Counted from the first letter of the stretch, positions 7,161-17,104 are shown. The stretch is DNA of 34,526 nt from Alcaligenaceae bacterium (GCA_012727555.1 JAAYGT010000096.1:1-34526); one strand, 5' to 3'. Numbers and translations: made by a program. Notes: generated by a model not told the origin, from the letters alone.

Positions 7161-7937
7161 TCAGGCGGGGTTGTCCAGATCAATGAAACTCACGTTCACC
7201 CCCAGTTGGGCCTGTAATGCGTCGCCCAAGGCCTTGATGCCGTAGCGTTCTGTTGCATGGTGGCCGGCGGCAATGAAGGCCACGCCGGTTTCGCAGGCCA
7301 GGTGGTAGCAAGGCTCTGAAATCTCGCCGGTAATGAATACGTGCACACCGGCATCGATGGCGGTCTGGAAGTAGCCTTGTGCGCCACCGGTGCACCAACC
7401 GGCCCGTTCGATGCGTTGATCGGGGTTGCCGATCACGACCGGGGTGCGTTGCAGCACGCTTTCGATGCGTTCGGTCAGTGCACCCAGTGTCACGGGTTCT
7501 GTCACGGCGCCTGCCCAGACCAGCCCTTGTTCACCGTAGCCGCGCGGGTTCCCGTCCGGGGTGCGGTCCGGTTCGAAACCGAATCGCAGGCCGAGTTGTG
7601 CGTTGTTGCCCAGTTCGGGGTGGGCATCAAGGGGTAGGTGGTAGCCGATCACGTTCAGGTTGTTGGCCAGTGCCAGTGCCAGGCGTGCTCGTTTCGGGCC
7701 GACGATCCGGGGATCCTCGTTTTTCCAGAACCAGCCGTGGTGTACCAGCACCGTATCGGCCTGCTGTTCGATGGCCGCTTCAAGCAATGCCCTGGAAGCC
7801 GTGACGCCGGTGACGACATGCCGGACGGTCTCGCTGCCCTGCACCTGAAGGCCGTTCGGGCAATAATCACGAAAACGCTCGGGTGTCAGTGTGGTGTTGA
7901 GCCAGTCGATCAGCTCCCGGGTGCTCAGTGTGTTCAT
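7161..7937 (-). CDS. Nif3-like dinuclear metal centre protein (YbgI/DUF34 family)
   Basis: This 258-residue protein is a full-length member of the Nif3/YbgI family, toroidal hexamers with a two-metal site and often described as GTP cyclohydrolase 1 type 2 homologues. The metal motifs are visible: VLVHHGWFW (about 63-71), with GYHLPLDAHPELGNN (98-112) and, near the end, FITGEISEPCYHLACETGVAFIAAGHHATERYG. AAGGA precedes the ATG. Only 39 bases separate it from the divergent protease gene. The biological role of the family is not settled, and I assign none. Confidence 0.9.
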   Translation of the reverse strand: MNTLSTRELIDWLNTTLTPERFRDYCPNGLQVQGSETVRHVVTGVTASRALLEAAIEQQADTVLVHHGWFWKNEDPRIVGPKRARLALALANNLNVIGYHLPLDAHPELGNNAQLGLRFGFEPDRTPDGNPRGYGEQGLVWAGAVTEPVTLGALTERIESVLQRTPVVIGNPDQRIERAGWCTGGAQGYFQTAIDAGVHVFITGEISEPCYHLACETGVAFIAAGHHATERYGIKALGDALQAQLGVNVSFIDLDNPA

Positions 7938-7976
7938 GCGTGTTTGTTCCTTGTTACTCAGAAATCGGATAGTGCA

Positions 7977-9182
7977 ATGCGTCGATTGTGGTTGATTTTT
8001 GCCCAGACCGTGACGGTGTGTCTGGGGTTGCTGTTCATCGTTGTTACGTTGAAACCGGAGTGGGTCAGGGCGCCCTGGCCGTCAGGGCAGCGTCTGCCAC
8101 CCGCCCAGCCGACGTTACCGCCTGGCCCGTCGCAGCCCCTGCAGGGGCTGCAAGCGCAAAGCCCGTTTGACGGGGCCAGGTTGCCTGGTGCGCCCGTTTC
8201 GTATGCGAATGCTGTGGCGCGCGCCGCACCTTCAGTGGTGAACATTTTTACACGCAAACACATTGATGTGCCTCTGCTGCCGATTCCATCGGACCCGCAT
8301 CTGCAGCAGTTCCTGCAACAGTTCCCCGGTTTCACCCAACGTAAAGAGTCCACCAACCTGGGTTCGGGCGTGATCGTGCGTGACGATGGTCATATTCTGA
8401 CCAACCACCACGTGATTGTGGCGGCCGATGCGATTGAAGTCAGTCTGGCGGACGGGCGGCATGCACAGGCCAGGCTGGTGGGGGTCGATCCGGAAAGTGA
8501 TCTGGCTGTCCTGAAAATCGATCTGCCTGATCTTCGGCAGATCACTTTCAACGACAACCACCGTGTTCGTGTCGGTGATGTGGTGCTGGCCATTGGCAAC
8601 CCGTTCGGGGTTGGCCAAACCACCACCATGGGCATTGTGTCGGCCATGGGGCGCTCCCGCCTGGGTATTAACCTGTACGAGAACTATATTCAGACGGATG
8701 CCGCCATCAATCCGGGTAATTCCGGCGGTGCTCTGGTTGATACCGAGGGTCAGTTGGTGGGTATCAATACGGCCATTTATTCGGAAAGCGGCGGGTCGCA
8801 GGGTATTGGTTTTGCGATTCCGGGCCCGATCGCGCAAACCATTCTTGAGCAGATTGTGAAGACCGGGCGAGTGATACGCGGCTGGCTGGGTGTTGAACCC
8901 CAGGATATCACGCCCGAACTCGCCCGTGCATTCCGTCTTGAACAGATCCGCGGGGTGATTATTGCCGGTGTGATCGCGGGTGGGCCGGCCGCCCGGGCCG
9001 GTTTGCAGGTGGGTGATATCGTGGTGTCGTTGAACGAGGCGCCGGTGCGCGATGCGATCGGATTTTTGAACCAGATCGCACCATTGGTGCCGGGCGACAA
9101 AGCACGGCTGCGCATTCTGCGCAAAGGCCGTGAGCAAACGCTGGAGGTGACCGCAGGCATGCGACCAGCCAGCACCCGGTAG
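7977..9182 (+). CDS. Membrane-anchored HtrA/DegS-type serine protease
   Basis: The 401-residue protein has an N-terminal membrane anchor (LWLIFAQTVTVCLGLLFIVVTL, 4-25) and a proline-rich linker. A trypsin-like protease domain follows, with triad H145 (TNHHV), D175 (ESDLAVLK) and S249 (PGNSGGAL), and then one PDZ domain (about 285-395). An uncleaved anchor and a single PDZ resemble DegS/AlgW, which start the sigma-E envelope stress cascade. Soluble DegP/DegQ have two PDZ domains. The ATG at 7977 is chosen because the anchor begins there; the longer frame upstream runs over the divergent gene and has no family character. The ribosome site is weak. Confidence 0.88.
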   Translation: MRRLWLIFAQTVTVCLGLLFIVVTLKPEWVRAPWPSGQRLPPAQPTLPPGPSQPLQGLQAQSPFDGARLPGAPVSYANAVARAAPSVVNIFTRKHIDVPLLPIPSDPHLQQFLQQFPGFTQRKESTNLGSGVIVRDDGHILTNHHVIVAADAIEVSLADGRHAQARLVGVDPESDLAVLKIDLPDLRQITFNDNHRVRVGDVVLAIGNPFGVGQTTTMGIVSAMGRSRLGINLYENYIQTDAAINPGNSGGALVDTEGQLVGINTAIYSESGGSQGIGFAIPGPIAQTILEQIVKTGRVIRGWLGVEPQDITPELARAFRLEQIRGVIIAGVIAGGPAARAGLQVGDIVVSLNEAPVRDAIGFLNQIAPLVPGDKARLRILRKGREQTLEVTAGMRPASTR

Positions 9183-9229
9183 AGCGGCGTGTGGTCGTGC
9201 CGGATTCCGGTGCGTGGAAATGGCCGGGA

Positions 9230-9997
9230 TCAGCCCAGGTCGTCTTCGTCGAAGCGGATTTCCTGTTTCTTGATGTATTTGCCAATGATCAGGCCCAATT
9301 CATACAGCAGGCACAAGGGTACGGCCAGCATGAACTGACTGACGACATCGGGTGGCGTGACAATGGCGGCAATGATGAAGGCGCCCACAATGACATAACC
9401 ACGGGCTTCGCGCAGTTTTTCCACCGAGGCAATGCCTGTTTTGATCAACAGCACGACTGCGATGGGCACTTCGAAGGTGATGCCGAACGCAATGAACATG
9501 GTCATGACGAAGCCCACGTAGGCTTCGATGTCGGGTGCTGGTGTGATCGATTCCGGCGCAAAGCCGGCAATGAAGTGGAACACCGTGCGAAATACCACGA
9601 AATAACAGAAGGCCATGCCCAACAGGAACAACAGGGTGCTCGATGCAATGAGCGGCAGAGCCAGGCGTTGTTCATGGCGATACAGCCCGGGGGCCACGAA
9701 AGCCCAGGCCTGGTACAACACAACCGGCAGGCTCAGTATGAAGGCCGCCAACAACGTGACCTTGACCGGTACCATGAAAGGTGTGATGACGCCGGTGGCG
9801 ATCATGCGCGTGCCTTCAGGCAGGGATGCCATCATGGGTTGCGCCAGAACATCGTAGATCGCTGAAGGGCCCGGATAAATGAACAGTACGGTGAAAATAC
9901 CCAGTACGGCAACAACCGCCTTGATCAAGCGGTTGCGCAGCTCGACCAGGTGCGACACAAACGTTTCCTGGTTTTCTTCGTGGGCTTCCTGTGTCAC
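9230..9997 (-). CDS. tatC: Sec-independent translocase subunit TatC
   Basis: TatC is the six-helix inner-membrane receptor that, with TatB, recognises twin-arginine signals on folded proteins. The 255-residue protein has the conserved N-terminal SHLVELRNRL (15-24) and WAFVAPGLYRHEQR at the first periplasmic/TM region. FEVPIAVVLL and TPPDVVSQFMLAVPL occur in the later helices. It starts with GTG (9997-9995), supported by AGGAA about eight bases upstream. Last gene of tatABC and convergent with the protease gene. The Rieske protein in this window is a likely client. Confidence 0.96.
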   Translation of the reverse strand: MTQEAHEENQETFVSHLVELRNRLIKAVVAVLGIFTVLFIYPGPSAIYDVLAQPMMASLPEGTRMIATGVITPFMVPVKVTLLAAFILSLPVVLYQAWAFVAPGLYRHEQRLALPLIASSTLLFLLGMAFCYFVVFRTVFHFIAGFAPESITPAPDIEAYVGFVMTMFIAFGITFEVPIAVVLLIKTGIASVEKLREARGYVIVGAFIIAAIVTPPDVVSQFMLAVPLCLLYELGLIIGKYIKKQEIRFDEDDLG

Positions 9998-10071
9998 GTT
10001 GACGTTCCTGCGTTAGGGGTAAGGGTTGGAAAGTGCGGTAATTGCACGCATTGCGGCTGCTCGGGGCGTGT

Positions 10072-10596
10072 TCATTGTGCCGTGCTGCCGGGCCGTGTGT
10101 CGGATGCCTGGGGCGAGCTGGCGGGTGCAGGCGCAGAGCCGTTTACGGGTGGTGACGCTGTTGAGGGCATCGTTCTCGTGGGTTCCGGGTTCTGTGCCGC
10201 GCGTGCGGCCGCCTCGGGGTGTGTGAGGAGGTCGGGGGGGGGCGGTGCTGCAGAGCCCAGTTCAGTGCGGGCAGAGTCGATGAGGGATTCAACAGAGCCA
10301 GCGGCTGTACCCAGGGTGTCGCGTGCTTCTTCCAGCGGTTTGCGTACGGTGTCCGAGGCTTCCTGGATCGAGGCCCGCATGGAGTGTGCGGCATCCTGCA
10401 TCTGACCCTTCAGGTTGTTGATTTCCGAGAGGTCCATTTCGCGCTGGATGTCGGTTTTGACGGTGCTGACATAGCGTTGGGCACGCCCTACCAGGTGGCC
10501 AATGGTGCGGGCCACTTTGGGCAGGCGCTCGGGGCCGATGACGATCAGTGCAACAATACCGATCATCATGAGTTCGCTGAAACTGAGGTCAAACAT
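10072..10596 (-). CDS. tatB: Sec-independent translocase subunit TatB
   Basis: TatB partners TatC in signal-peptide binding. The 174-residue protein starts MFDLSFSELMMIGIVALIVIGPERLP, the single membrane helix and hinge typical of TatB, with the conserved glutamate and GPERLP motif. An amphipathic helix follows (KVARTIGHLVGRAQRYVSTVKTDIQREMD), and then a long proline/alanine-rich, probably disordered tail. A 145-base gap separates it from tatA. Confidence 0.95.
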   Translation of the reverse strand: MFDLSFSELMMIGIVALIVIGPERLPKVARTIGHLVGRAQRYVSTVKTDIQREMDLSEINNLKGQMQDAAHSMRASIQEASDTVRKPLEEARDTLGTAAGSVESLIDSARTELGSAAPPPPDLLTHPEAAARAAQNPEPTRTMPSTASPPVNGSAPAPASSPQASDTRPGSTAQ

Positions 10597-10741
10597 AGGT
10601 TGTCGGGCTTCGCAATGAGGGTGGGCGCAAGGCGGTCAGGCACCACGCAGGCCGTGGCCGGTAGTCGGGGTGGCGGCAGGCCATTGCCTGGTGTTGCAGT
10701 GGACCGGGCGCAGCCGCACAGTGCAGCACGAGACCGGTGGC

Positions 10742-10966
10742 TTATTCGGACTTTTGTTTGGCCTGGACGTCGATGGTGTCGTCCTGGACGCGCTGTTGAC
10801 CCACCGCTTCCGGTTTCTTTTCTTCGTTGGCGTCGTTCATGCCTTTTTTGAAGCCCTTGACGGCGCTGCCGAGGTCTTCACCAACGTTGCGCAATTTCTT
10901 GGTGCCGAACACCAGGGCGATGATGACCAGAACGATCAGCCAGTGCCAGATACTAAAACTACCCAT
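10742..10966 (-). CDS. tatA: Sec-independent translocase subunit TatA
   Basis: TatA forms the protein-conducting assemblies of the Tat system. This 74-residue protein is of normal size, with the membrane helix [17 protein letters not shown], the [24 protein letters not shown] hinge plus amphipathic helix, and a charged tail ending DVQAKQKSE. It starts 14 bases after the HIT gene, so tat is probably transcribed with the upstream his block. Confidence 0.96.
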   Translation of the reverse strand: MGSFSIWHWLIVLVIIALVFGTKKLRNVGEDLGSAVKGFKKGMNDANEEKKPEAVGQQRVQDDTIDVQAKQKSE

Positions 10967-10980
10967 GATTCACCTCGTGT

Positions 10981-11349
10981 TCAGGCGGCAGGTGCCGCAC
11001 GTTTTTGCCAGGGGCGGGGGCCCCCGAGAATGTGGCAGTGCAAATGGCCGATTTCCTGACCACCTTCTGCACCGCTGTTGATGACCAGACGGAAACCGCC
11101 GTCGGGCCCCGGGTTGCACCCGTTTTCGGCAGCCAGCTTCGGCGCCAACGCCATCATTCTACCCAACCAGCCGGCATCCTCGGGGGTGATGTCTTGCAGG
11201 GATGTTACATGGTGTTTGGGCACGAGCAGCAGATGAACGGGAGCCGCCGGGTTGATGTCGTGAAAAGCCACGAACTCGGCGTCTTCGTAGACCTTTTTTG
11301 CAGGGATATCGCCTGCAACGATTTTACAGAACAGACAGTTTTCGCTCAT
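10981..11349 (-). CDS. HIT-family nucleotide phosphoramidase (HinT-like)
   Basis: The 122-residue HIT protein begins CLFCKIVAGDIPAKKVYED, and the histidine triad HLHCH lies in IGHLHCHILGG near 101-105. HinT-type proteins hydrolyse nucleoside phosphoramidates. The four Cys/His residues near the N-terminus and triad are as in bacterial homologues. It is the gene between hisE and tatA, 28 and 14 bases from its neighbours, an order often seen in Burkholderiales. Confidence 0.93.
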   Translation of the reverse strand: MSENCLFCKIVAGDIPAKKVYEDAEFVAFHDINPAAPVHLLLVPKHHVTSLQDITPEDAGWLGRMMALAPKLAAENGCNPGPDGGFRLVINSGAEGGQEIGHLHCHILGGPRPWQKRAAPAA

Positions 11350-11377
11350 GACAGTGTGGTCCGTGATCGTTGAGTGT

Positions 11378-11719
11378 TCAGGAGGCTGGCCGGCTGGCTT
11401 TTTCAGTCAGCCCCGAGGTGCCTTCGCGGCGGGCCAGTTCGGCCAGCACCTGTTCAGGGCGCAGGCCGTAGTGGGCCAGTGCAACCAGGGTGTGAAACCA
11501 GAGGTCGGCGGTTTCTGCCACGATACGGTCGGGGGCGTTGTCTTTGGCCGCCATGACCAGTTCGGTGGCTTCTTCACCAATTTTTTTCAGGAAGGCGTCG
11601 GGGCCGCGCGCCAGCAGTTTGGCTGTATAGGAACTGCCGGGATCGCCGCCTTTCGAAGGCAGGCGGGATTCAAGCGTGTCGGCCAGACGGGCCAGCAGCG
11701 TTTGCGTGTCGAGTGTCAT
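11378..11719 (-). CDS. hisE: Phosphoribosyl-ATP diphosphatase
   Basis: HisE carries out the second histidine step, converting PR-ATP to PR-AMP plus pyrophosphate. The 113-residue protein is a separate MazG-like domain; in enterics it is fused to HisI. Motifs include [32 protein letters not shown] and the metal-binding EEATE / ETADLWFH pair. Its ATG overlaps the hisI stop by four bases (ATGA), so translation is probably coupled. Confidence 0.96.
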   Translation of the reverse strand: MTLDTQTLLARLADTLESRLPSKGGDPGSSYTAKLLARGPDAFLKKIGEEATELVMAAKDNAPDRIVAETADLWFHTLVALAHYGLRPEQVLAELARREGTSGLTEKASRPAS

Positions 11720-12198
11720 TTGTAGATGCTTTCCGGGTCTTTCAGGACGGGATCAACGGCAACCCAGGCGGGTTCGGCGCCCGATGTTTCGAGGCGCTGA
11801 AAAAAACAGCTCTGGCGCCCGGTGTGGCAGGCGATTCCGCCTTGTTGTTCAACCTTGAGCAGTAGTACATCGTTGTCGCAGTCGAGGCGGATTTCCTTGA
11901 CAAGCTGGACATGACCTGATTCTTCGCCCTTGCGCCACAGGCGATTGCGTGAGCGGGACCAATAGACGGCCCGGCTGGTGGCCGCCGTTTCAGCCAGGGA
12001 TTCGGCATTCATCCAGGCCACCATGAGCACAACGCCGGTGACGGCATCTTGTGCGATGGCCGGCAGCAGGCCGTTCGCATCGAAGCGAACATCGGCCAGC
12101 CACGCGGGCAGCGTGCCGTTGCCGCCAGTACCCGGTGCGCCGGCTGCCGTTGTCGGTGCAGAACCGGTCGGTGTGTGGCTGTTGCAGCAGGCGTTCAT
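11716..12198 (-). CDS. hisI: Phosphoribosyl-AMP cyclohydrolase
   Basis: HisI is the third histidine step enzyme, hydrolysing the PR-AMP ring. The metal sites are visible: DCDND (106-110), with C124 in CHTGRQSC and C131 for zinc. The conserved VAWMN is at 60-64 and [16 protein letters not shown] at 81-96. At 160 residues it is longer than the usual 130 or so because of about 30 extra N-terminal residues, rich in Ala/Gly/Pro/Thr and starting MNACCNSH. The start at 12198 overlaps the hisF stop by four bases, which favours it over an internal start. Stop overlaps hisE. Confidence 0.95.
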   Translation of the reverse strand: MNACCNSHTPTGSAPTTAAGAPGTGGNGTLPAWLADVRFDANGLLPAIAQDAVTGVVLMVAWMNAESLAETAATSRAVYWSRSRNRLWRKGEESGHVQLVKEIRLDCDNDVLLLKVEQQGGIACHTGRQSCFFQRLETSGAEPAWVAVDPVLKDPESIYK

Positions 12199-12998
12199 TG
12201 ACGCACCTTGATGCCTTGTTCAGCCATGTAGGCCTTGGCCTGCTGGATGGTGTATTCCCCGTAATGGAAAATGCTGGCGGCCAGAACTGCGCTGGCTCGG
12301 CCCGTGGTGACCCCTTCGGCCAGGTGCTGCAGGTTGCCTACGCCCCCCGAGGCAATGACCGGAACAGGGACAGCGTCGGAAACAGCGCGCGTCAGTTCGA
12401 GATCGAAGCCGGATTTCGTGCCGTCGCGATCCATGCTGGTGAGCAACAGTTCGCCTGCACCGTAGTCGGCCATTTTGCGGGCCCACTGAAGCGCATCGAT
12501 GCCTGTGGCTTTGCGCCCCCCATGGGTGTAGATTTCCCAGCGCGATGGTTCGCCGGGTGCGGACACCCGGCGTGCATCGATGGCCACCACGATGCACTGG
12601 GAGCCGTGATAAAGCGCCGCATCGCGTACCAGTTCAGGGTTGGCCACGGCGGCGCTGTTGATCGAGACTTTATCAGCGCCGGCATTGAGCAGGCGCTGGA
12701 TGTCGGCGACCTGACGCACACCACCGCCCACCGTGAGGGGAATGAACACCTGGCTCGCCACGGCTTCAATGATGGGCAGGATCAGGTCGCGGTCGTCGCT
12801 GGTGGCCGTGATGTCGAGGAAGGTGAGCTCGTCGGCACCTTGCTGGTTATAGCGCTGGGCAATTTCAACGGGATCGCCTGCATCGACGAGGTCGACGAAG
12901 TTGATGCCTTTGACTACCCGGCCGGCAGTGACATCAAGGCAGGGAATGATGCGACGGGTCAGTTCGGTATCGTTCAGTGCTGCTTGGGGGGTTGTCAT
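12195..12998 (-). CDS. hisF: Imidazole glycerol phosphate synthase, cyclase subunit
   Basis: HisF is the cyclase that, with glutaminase HisH, makes IGP and AICAR. The 267-residue beta/alpha barrel has the catalytic aspartates D22 ([14 protein letters not shown]) and D141 (VVAIDARR), and phosphate loops TVGGGVR and VIASGGVGN. The N-terminus is about 11 residues longer than the shortest homologues. Its ATG overlaps the hisA stop (ATGA) and its stop overlaps hisI. Confidence 0.97.
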   Translation of the reverse strand: MTTPQAALNDTELTRRIIPCLDVTAGRVVKGINFVDLVDAGDPVEIAQRYNQQGADELTFLDITATSDDRDLILPIIEAVASQVFIPLTVGGGVRQVADIQRLLNAGADKVSINSAAVANPELVRDAALYHGSQCIVVAIDARRVSAPGEPSRWEIYTHGGRKATGIDALQWARKMADYGAGELLLTSMDRDGTKSGFDLELTRAVSDAVPVPVIASGGVGNLQHLAEGVTTGRASAVLAASIFHYGEYTIQQAKAYMAEQGIKVRQ

Positions 12999-13735
12999 GC
13001 GGTGAGCTCGTCGGCCAGGTTTTGTGCCGTGGCGAAATCGATGGTGCCTTCGTAGATGCTGCGTCCGAGAATGGCACCTTCAACGCCTTCATCGGCGACT
13101 TCGCACAGGGCCTTGATGTCGGAGAGGTCGGTGACGCCGCCGGAGGCAATGACCGGGATGCTGACATGGCGCGCCAGATTGACGGTGGCTTCGATGTTCA
13201 CGCCGGAGAGCATGCCATCGCGGCCGATATCGGTGTAGATGATGGATTCGCAGCCGTAGTCTTCAAATTTACGGGCGATGTCGAGGACATCGTGGCGCGT
13301 GAGTTTGCTCCAGCCATCGGTGGCCACTTTGCCATCGCGTGCATCGAGGCCCACGATGATGCTGCCGGGAAAGGCACTGCAGGCATCGCGCAGGAAACCG
13401 GGGTCTTTGATGGCGGCGGTTCCGATGATGACGTAGGAAATGCCGGCATCGAGATAGCGTTCGATGGTGTCGAGATCGCGGATGCCACCGCCGATCTGGA
13501 CGGGGATGTCGTCGGCAACGGCCTTGATGATGGATTTGACCGCAGCTTCGTTCTTGGGCTTGCCGGCAACGGCACCGTTCAGATCGACAAGGTGCAGGCG
13601 GCGTGCGCCTTGGTCGAGCCACTGGGCGGCCATGGCGGCTGGATCGTTGGAGAAAACAGTGGCGTCGTCCAGGTCGCCCTGGCGAAGGCGCACACAACGC
13701 CCGTCTTGGAGGTCGATGGCGGGGATGAGTAACAT
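12995..13735 (-). CDS. hisA: ProFAR isomerase (phosphoribosylformimino-AICAR-P isomerase)
   Basis: HisA is the fourth histidine step, an Amadori rearrangement. The 246-residue barrel begins [17 protein letters not shown], with catalytic D8 and D131 (VGLDARDG) and phosphate loops QIGGGIR and VIASGGV. The ATG at 13735 fits all homologues; the upstream extension of the frame (to 13852) would run into hisH and is rejected. It starts 13 bases after hisH. Confidence 0.97.
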   Translation of the reverse strand: MLLIPAIDLQDGRCVRLRQGDLDDATVFSNDPAAMAAQWLDQGARRLHLVDLNGAVAGKPKNEAAVKSIIKAVADDIPVQIGGGIRDLDTIERYLDAGISYVIIGTAAIKDPGFLRDACSAFPGSIIVGLDARDGKVATDGWSKLTRHDVLDIARKFEDYGCESIIYTDIGRDGMLSGVNIEATVNLARHVSIPVIASGGVTDLSDIKALCEVADEGVEGAILGRSIYEGTIDFATAQNLADELTA

Positions 13736-13748
13736 GATGATTAAGTGG

Positions 13749-14402
13749 TTAAGGATTCCAGTCAACGAAATTCCGGTACAGGCGCAGACCGTGATCGGCG
13801 CTTTTCTCGGGATGGAACTGTACGGCGAAAATGTTAGCCTCTGCGACTGCACAGGTAAAGCGTGTTCCGTAATGGCTTACCCCTACGGTGACGCTTTCGT
13901 TACGGGGTACTACGTAGTAACTGTGTACAAAATAGAAGTAGCTGCGGTCGGGAATGCCTTCCCAGAGCGCATGGGGCTTGACCTGCTCGACCTGGTTCCA
14001 GCCCATGTGGGGAACTTTCAGCAATTCCTGGTCGTGAAAGCCTTGGTCGGGGCGGGCGTATTGCGGGCCGCTGAAGCGCTGTACAACGCCGGGCAGCAGG
14101 GCCAGGCACGGTGTGTCGCCTTCTTCGCTGCGTTCGAACAGCATCTGTTCACCCACACAGACGCCCAGCAAGGGTTTGGTGCGCGCGGCGCGTTCAACGG
14201 CTTCACGCAGCCCGGACTCATTCAGTGTGCGCATGCAGTCGCGCATGGCACCCTGGCCGGGGAAAACGACCCGGGATGCTTGATCAATGGAGGCCGCATC
14301 GTTGCAGATTTTGATCGTGGCATCGGGGGCGGCAGCATGCAGGGCGCGGGCAACCGAGTGAAAGTTGCCCATGCCGTAGTCGACAATAGCGATAGTGTTC
14401 AC
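13749..14402 (-). CDS. hisH: Imidazole glycerol phosphate synthase, glutaminase subunit
   Basis: HisH is the class I amidotransferase that supplies ammonia to HisF. The 217-residue protein has nucleophile C82 ([11 protein letters not shown]), where a more usual form is GICLGMQ, and catalytic H197 and E199 (VQFHPEKS). The start is taken as GTG 14402-14400, since homologues begin [12 protein letters not shown] here; no nearby ATG exists and the ribosome site is poor. A longer in-frame extension has no family character. hisB ends 55 bases upstream. Confidence 0.94.
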   Translation of the reverse strand: MNTIAIVDYGMGNFHSVARALHAAAPDATIKICNDAASIDQASRVVFPGQGAMRDCMRTLNESGLREAVERAARTKPLLGVCVGEQMLFERSEEGDTPCLALLPGVVQRFSGPQYARPDQGFHDQELLKVPHMGWNQVEQVKPHALWEGIPDRSYFYFVHSYYVVPRNESVTVGVSHYGTRFTCAVAEANIFAVQFHPEKSADHGLRLYRNFVDWNP

Positions 14403-14457
14403 GGGAAATGGCCGTAGTAATGGGATCTGCCCGGGTGGTGATTCCGGGATGGCAGTT

Positions 14458-15045
14458 TTACAGGACGCCTTTGGTGGAAGGCACCACGCCGGCGCTGCGA
14501 GGGTCGAGTTCGGTGGCCATGCGCAGCGCGCGCCCAAAGGCTTTGAACACGGTTTCGCATTGGTGGTGCGAGTTTTCGCCTTTCAGGTTGTCGATGTGCA
14601 CCGTGGCCAGTGCGTGGTTCACGAAACCCTGAAAAAATTCACGGGCCAGATCGACATCGAATTTGCCGATGTGCGACCGTGTGAACGGCACGTTGTAGAA
14701 CAAGCCGGGACGACCGGAGAAGTCGATGACGACGCGCGACAGGGCTTCGTCGAGGGGCACATAGGCATGGCCGTAGCGTCGCATGCCTGCTTTGTTGCCC
14801 ACGGCGGCGGCAAATGCCTGACCCAAGGTGATGCCGACGTCTTCGACCGTGTGGTGGTCATCGATGTGCACGTCGCCATCGCAGTGAATGTCGAGGTCGA
14901 TCAGGCCGTGGCGGGCGATCTGGTCGAGCATGTGATCAAGGAAGGGGACGCCTGTATTCAGGGTTTGCTTGCCCGTGCCATCGAGGTTGATGGACACGCG
15001 CACGCGGGTTTCATTGGTGTTACGGGTGATATCGGCGGTACGCAT
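14458..15045 (-). CDS. hisB: Imidazoleglycerol-phosphate dehydratase
   Basis: HisB dehydrates IGP to imidazole-acetol phosphate. This is the single-function form of 195 residues, without the phosphatase domain fused in enterics. The metal-binding repeats are HHTVEDVG and HHQCETVFK, and [14 protein letters not shown] and [11 protein letters not shown] are also conserved. The ATG at 15045 fits homologues ([13 protein letters not shown]). A TTG at 15060 overlapping the hisD stop is the alternative and would add five residues. It follows hisD directly, with no hisC between them. Confidence 0.96.
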   Translation of the reverse strand: MRTADITRNTNETRVRVSINLDGTGKQTLNTGVPFLDHMLDQIARHGLIDLDIHCDGDVHIDDHHTVEDVGITLGQAFAAAVGNKAGMRRYGHAYVPLDEALSRVVIDFSGRPGLFYNVPFTRSHIGKFDVDLAREFFQGFVNHALATVHIDNLKGENSHHQCETVFKAFGRALRMATELDPRSAGVVPSTKGVL

Positions 15046-15056
15046 GATGATGGACT

Positions 15057-16361
15057 TCAACGGGTATTCAGACGGTATTCGGCACTGGCCGCGTGGGCCT
15101 GCAGGCCCTCGCCGTGTGCCAGCGTGGAGGCGATGCGCCCCAGCGTTTGTGCGCCTTGTTCGGATACATGGATGATGCTGGAGCGTTTCTGGAAATCGTA
15201 GACACCCAGCGGCGACGAAAAGCGCGCTGTGCGCGCGGTGGGCAGTACGTGGTTGGGGCCGGCGCAGTAGTCACCCAGCGATTCGGAACTGTAGTGGCCC
15301 AGGAAAATGGCCCCGGCATGGCGGATTTTTTCAGCCCAGACTTCAGGCGTGCGGGTGGAGATTTCCAGGTGTTCGGGTGCGATCTGGTTGGCGATTTCGC
15401 AGGCCTGGTCAAGGCTTTCAACGTGGATGAGTGCCCCCCGGTTGGCCAGGCTGGTGCGCAGGATGGCTTCACGCGGCATGGTGGGCAACAAGCGGTCGAT
15501 GGCTTCCTGGACCTGGTCGAGGTAGGCGGTATCGGGGCACAGCAAAATGGACTGGGCCAGTTCGTCGTGTTCGGCCTGCGAGAAGAGATCCATGGCGATC
15601 CAGTCGGGCGGCGTGGAGCCATCGCAGATGATCAGGATTTCGCTGGGGCCGGCGATCATGTCGATGCCGACGGTACCGAATACCCGGCGCTTGGCGGCAG
15701 CCACATAGGCGTTGCCCGGGCCGACGATTTTGTCGACGGGGCGGATGGTTTCAGTGCCGTAGGCCAGCGCGGCAACCGCCTGGGCGCCGCCAATGCCCCA
15801 GATGCGATCAACGCCCCCCAGGGCGGCAGCCGCCAGCACGATGGGGTTGTGCACACCGTTGGGCGTGGGCGTAACCATGATGACTTCAGCCACGCCAGCC
15901 ACCTTGGCTGGAATGGCGTTCATGAGGACGGACGACGGGTAGGCTGCTTTGCCGCCCGGTACATACAGGCCGACGCGATCGAGCGGGGTGATTTTCTGGC
16001 CCAGTACGGTGCCGTCGGGTTCGGTGTACGACCAGCTTTCGGCACGCTGGTGCTCGTGGTAGCAACGCACACGTTCGGCGGCGGCTTCCAGGGCAGCGCG
16101 TTGCTCGGCAGGCAGGCTGTTCAGGGCGGCCAGCCAGTCGGTGCGCGGGATTTCCAGTTCTGCAACCGAACCTGCACTGACCTTGTCGAAGCGACGGGTG
16201 TAGTCGAGCAGGGCGGTGTCTCCGTGGGCCTGTACCTGATGCAGGATGTCTGCTGCCGCCTGCTCGATGGCGTGGTCTTGTGAGGCATCGAAGGCGAGCA
16301 GCGTGCGCAGTTGCGTGTTGAACTGACCGGATTGCGTACTAAGGCGTTTGATTGAAGACAT
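15057..16361 (-). CDS. hisD: Histidinol dehydrogenase
   Basis: HisD performs the last two steps, oxidising histidinol to histidine with NAD and zinc. The full-length 434-residue protein has the dinucleotide region [19 protein letters not shown], the signature [11 protein letters not shown] containing zinc ligands Q and H, HLEI in the substrate region, and the C-terminal [17 protein letters not shown] histidine ligand. The ATG at 16361 follows a 65-base gap after hisG, the largest gap among hisG to hisE, so an internal promoter there is possible but not clearly visible. Confidence 0.97.
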   Translation of the reverse strand: MSSIKRLSTQSGQFNTQLRTLLAFDASQDHAIEQAAADILHQVQAHGDTALLDYTRRFDKVSAGSVAELEIPRTDWLAALNSLPAEQRAALEAAAERVRCYHEHQRAESWSYTEPDGTVLGQKITPLDRVGLYVPGGKAAYPSSVLMNAIPAKVAGVAEVIMVTPTPNGVHNPIVLAAAALGGVDRIWGIGGAQAVAALAYGTETIRPVDKIVGPGNAYVAAAKRRVFGTVGIDMIAGPSEILIICDGSTPPDWIAMDLFSQAEHDELAQSILLCPDTAYLDQVQEAIDRLLPTMPREAILRTSLANRGALIHVESLDQACEIANQIAPEHLEISTRTPEVWAEKIRHAGAIFLGHYSSESLGDYCAGPNHVLPTARTARFSSPLGVYDFQKRSSIIHVSEQGAQTLGRIASTLAHGEGLQAHAASAEYRLNTR

Positions 16362-16426
16362 GATTCAGAAAACAGTAAAGTTGTCCCTACACCTTCGAGT
16401 GTATACCGTATTGCGAAAAGGGTTAA

Positions 16427-17104
16427 TCAGTCGCGTTGTGCGGCTGCCCGGGCAAAGGCGTCGATCAGGGGTTGCAGGCGTTCACCGCGTGTTTTCAGGG
16501 CAGCCTTGTTCACGATCAGGCGCGATGAGATCTGGGTGATCTCTTCAACGGCTTCAAGATTGTTGGCCTTTAAGGTGCCCCCGGAAGAGACCAGATCGAC
16601 GATGGCATCGGCCAGACCCACAAGCGGTGCCAGTTCCATGGAACCATACAGCTTGATCAGGTCGACGTGGACCCCTTTTTCGGCAAAGTGTTCACGGGCT
16701 GCCTGAACGTATTTGGTGGCTACACGCAGGCGCGAACCTTGTTGCACGGCGTCTTGGTAGTCGAAGCCTTTGGGTACGGCCACACACAGCCTGCAACGGG
16801 CAATGTTCAGGTCGATGGGCTGGTACAGGCCGCCAGGGTGGTCGGCAACGTGTTCATCGAGAACATCTTTGCCGGCAATGCCCAGATCGGCGGCTCCGTA
16901 TTGCACGTAGGTGGGAACATCAGACGCGCGGACGATGATCAGACGCAGGTCGGGGCTGCTGGTAGGCAGGATCAGCTTGCGCGAGGTTTCGGGGTTTTCA
17001 GTGACATGAACGCCCGCTTCGGCCAGCAAGGGTAGTGTTTCTTCAAAAATACGCCCTTTTGAAAGCGCAAGCGTGAGGGGTTTGTTCTTGGGTTCGGTAC
17101 TCAT
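16427..17104 (-). CDS. hisG: ATP phosphoribosyltransferase, short-form catalytic subunit
   Basis: HisG is the first, committed histidine enzyme, joining ATP and PRPP. At 225 residues it lacks the C-terminal ACT-like domain of long HisG, so it is the short form that needs the HisZ regulatory subunit; no hisZ is in the window. Conserved are [21 protein letters not shown] at the start, the PRPP-type loop region [11 protein letters not shown] and [14 protein letters not shown]. Its ATG overlaps the murA stop by four bases, tying histidine synthesis to the murA transcript. Confidence 0.96.
   Translation of the reverse strand: MSTEPKNKPLTLALSKGRIFEETLPLLAEAGVHVTENPETSRKLILPTSSPDLRLIIVRASDVPTYVQYGAADLGIAGKDVLDEHVADHPGGLYQPIDLNIARCRLCVAVPKGFDYQDAVQQGSRLRVATKYVQAAREHFAEKGVHVDLIKLYGSMELAPLVGLADAIVDLVSSGGTLKANNLEAVEEITQISSRLIVNKAALKTRGERLQPLIDAFARAAAQRD

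Noticed and set aside
7638..7976. Upstream extension of the HtrA-type protease
   Set aside because: It lies over the divergent Nif3-like gene; the membrane anchor typical of the family begins at 7977.
14403..14537. 52-residue extension of hisH
   Set aside because: It overlaps the end of hisB, shows no family similarity and precedes the conserved NTIAIVDYG start.
15093..16283. Long plus-strand frame opposite hisD
   Set aside because: It is the antisense shadow of hisD, whose family motifs and complete length are clear; the plus-strand translation has no domain character.
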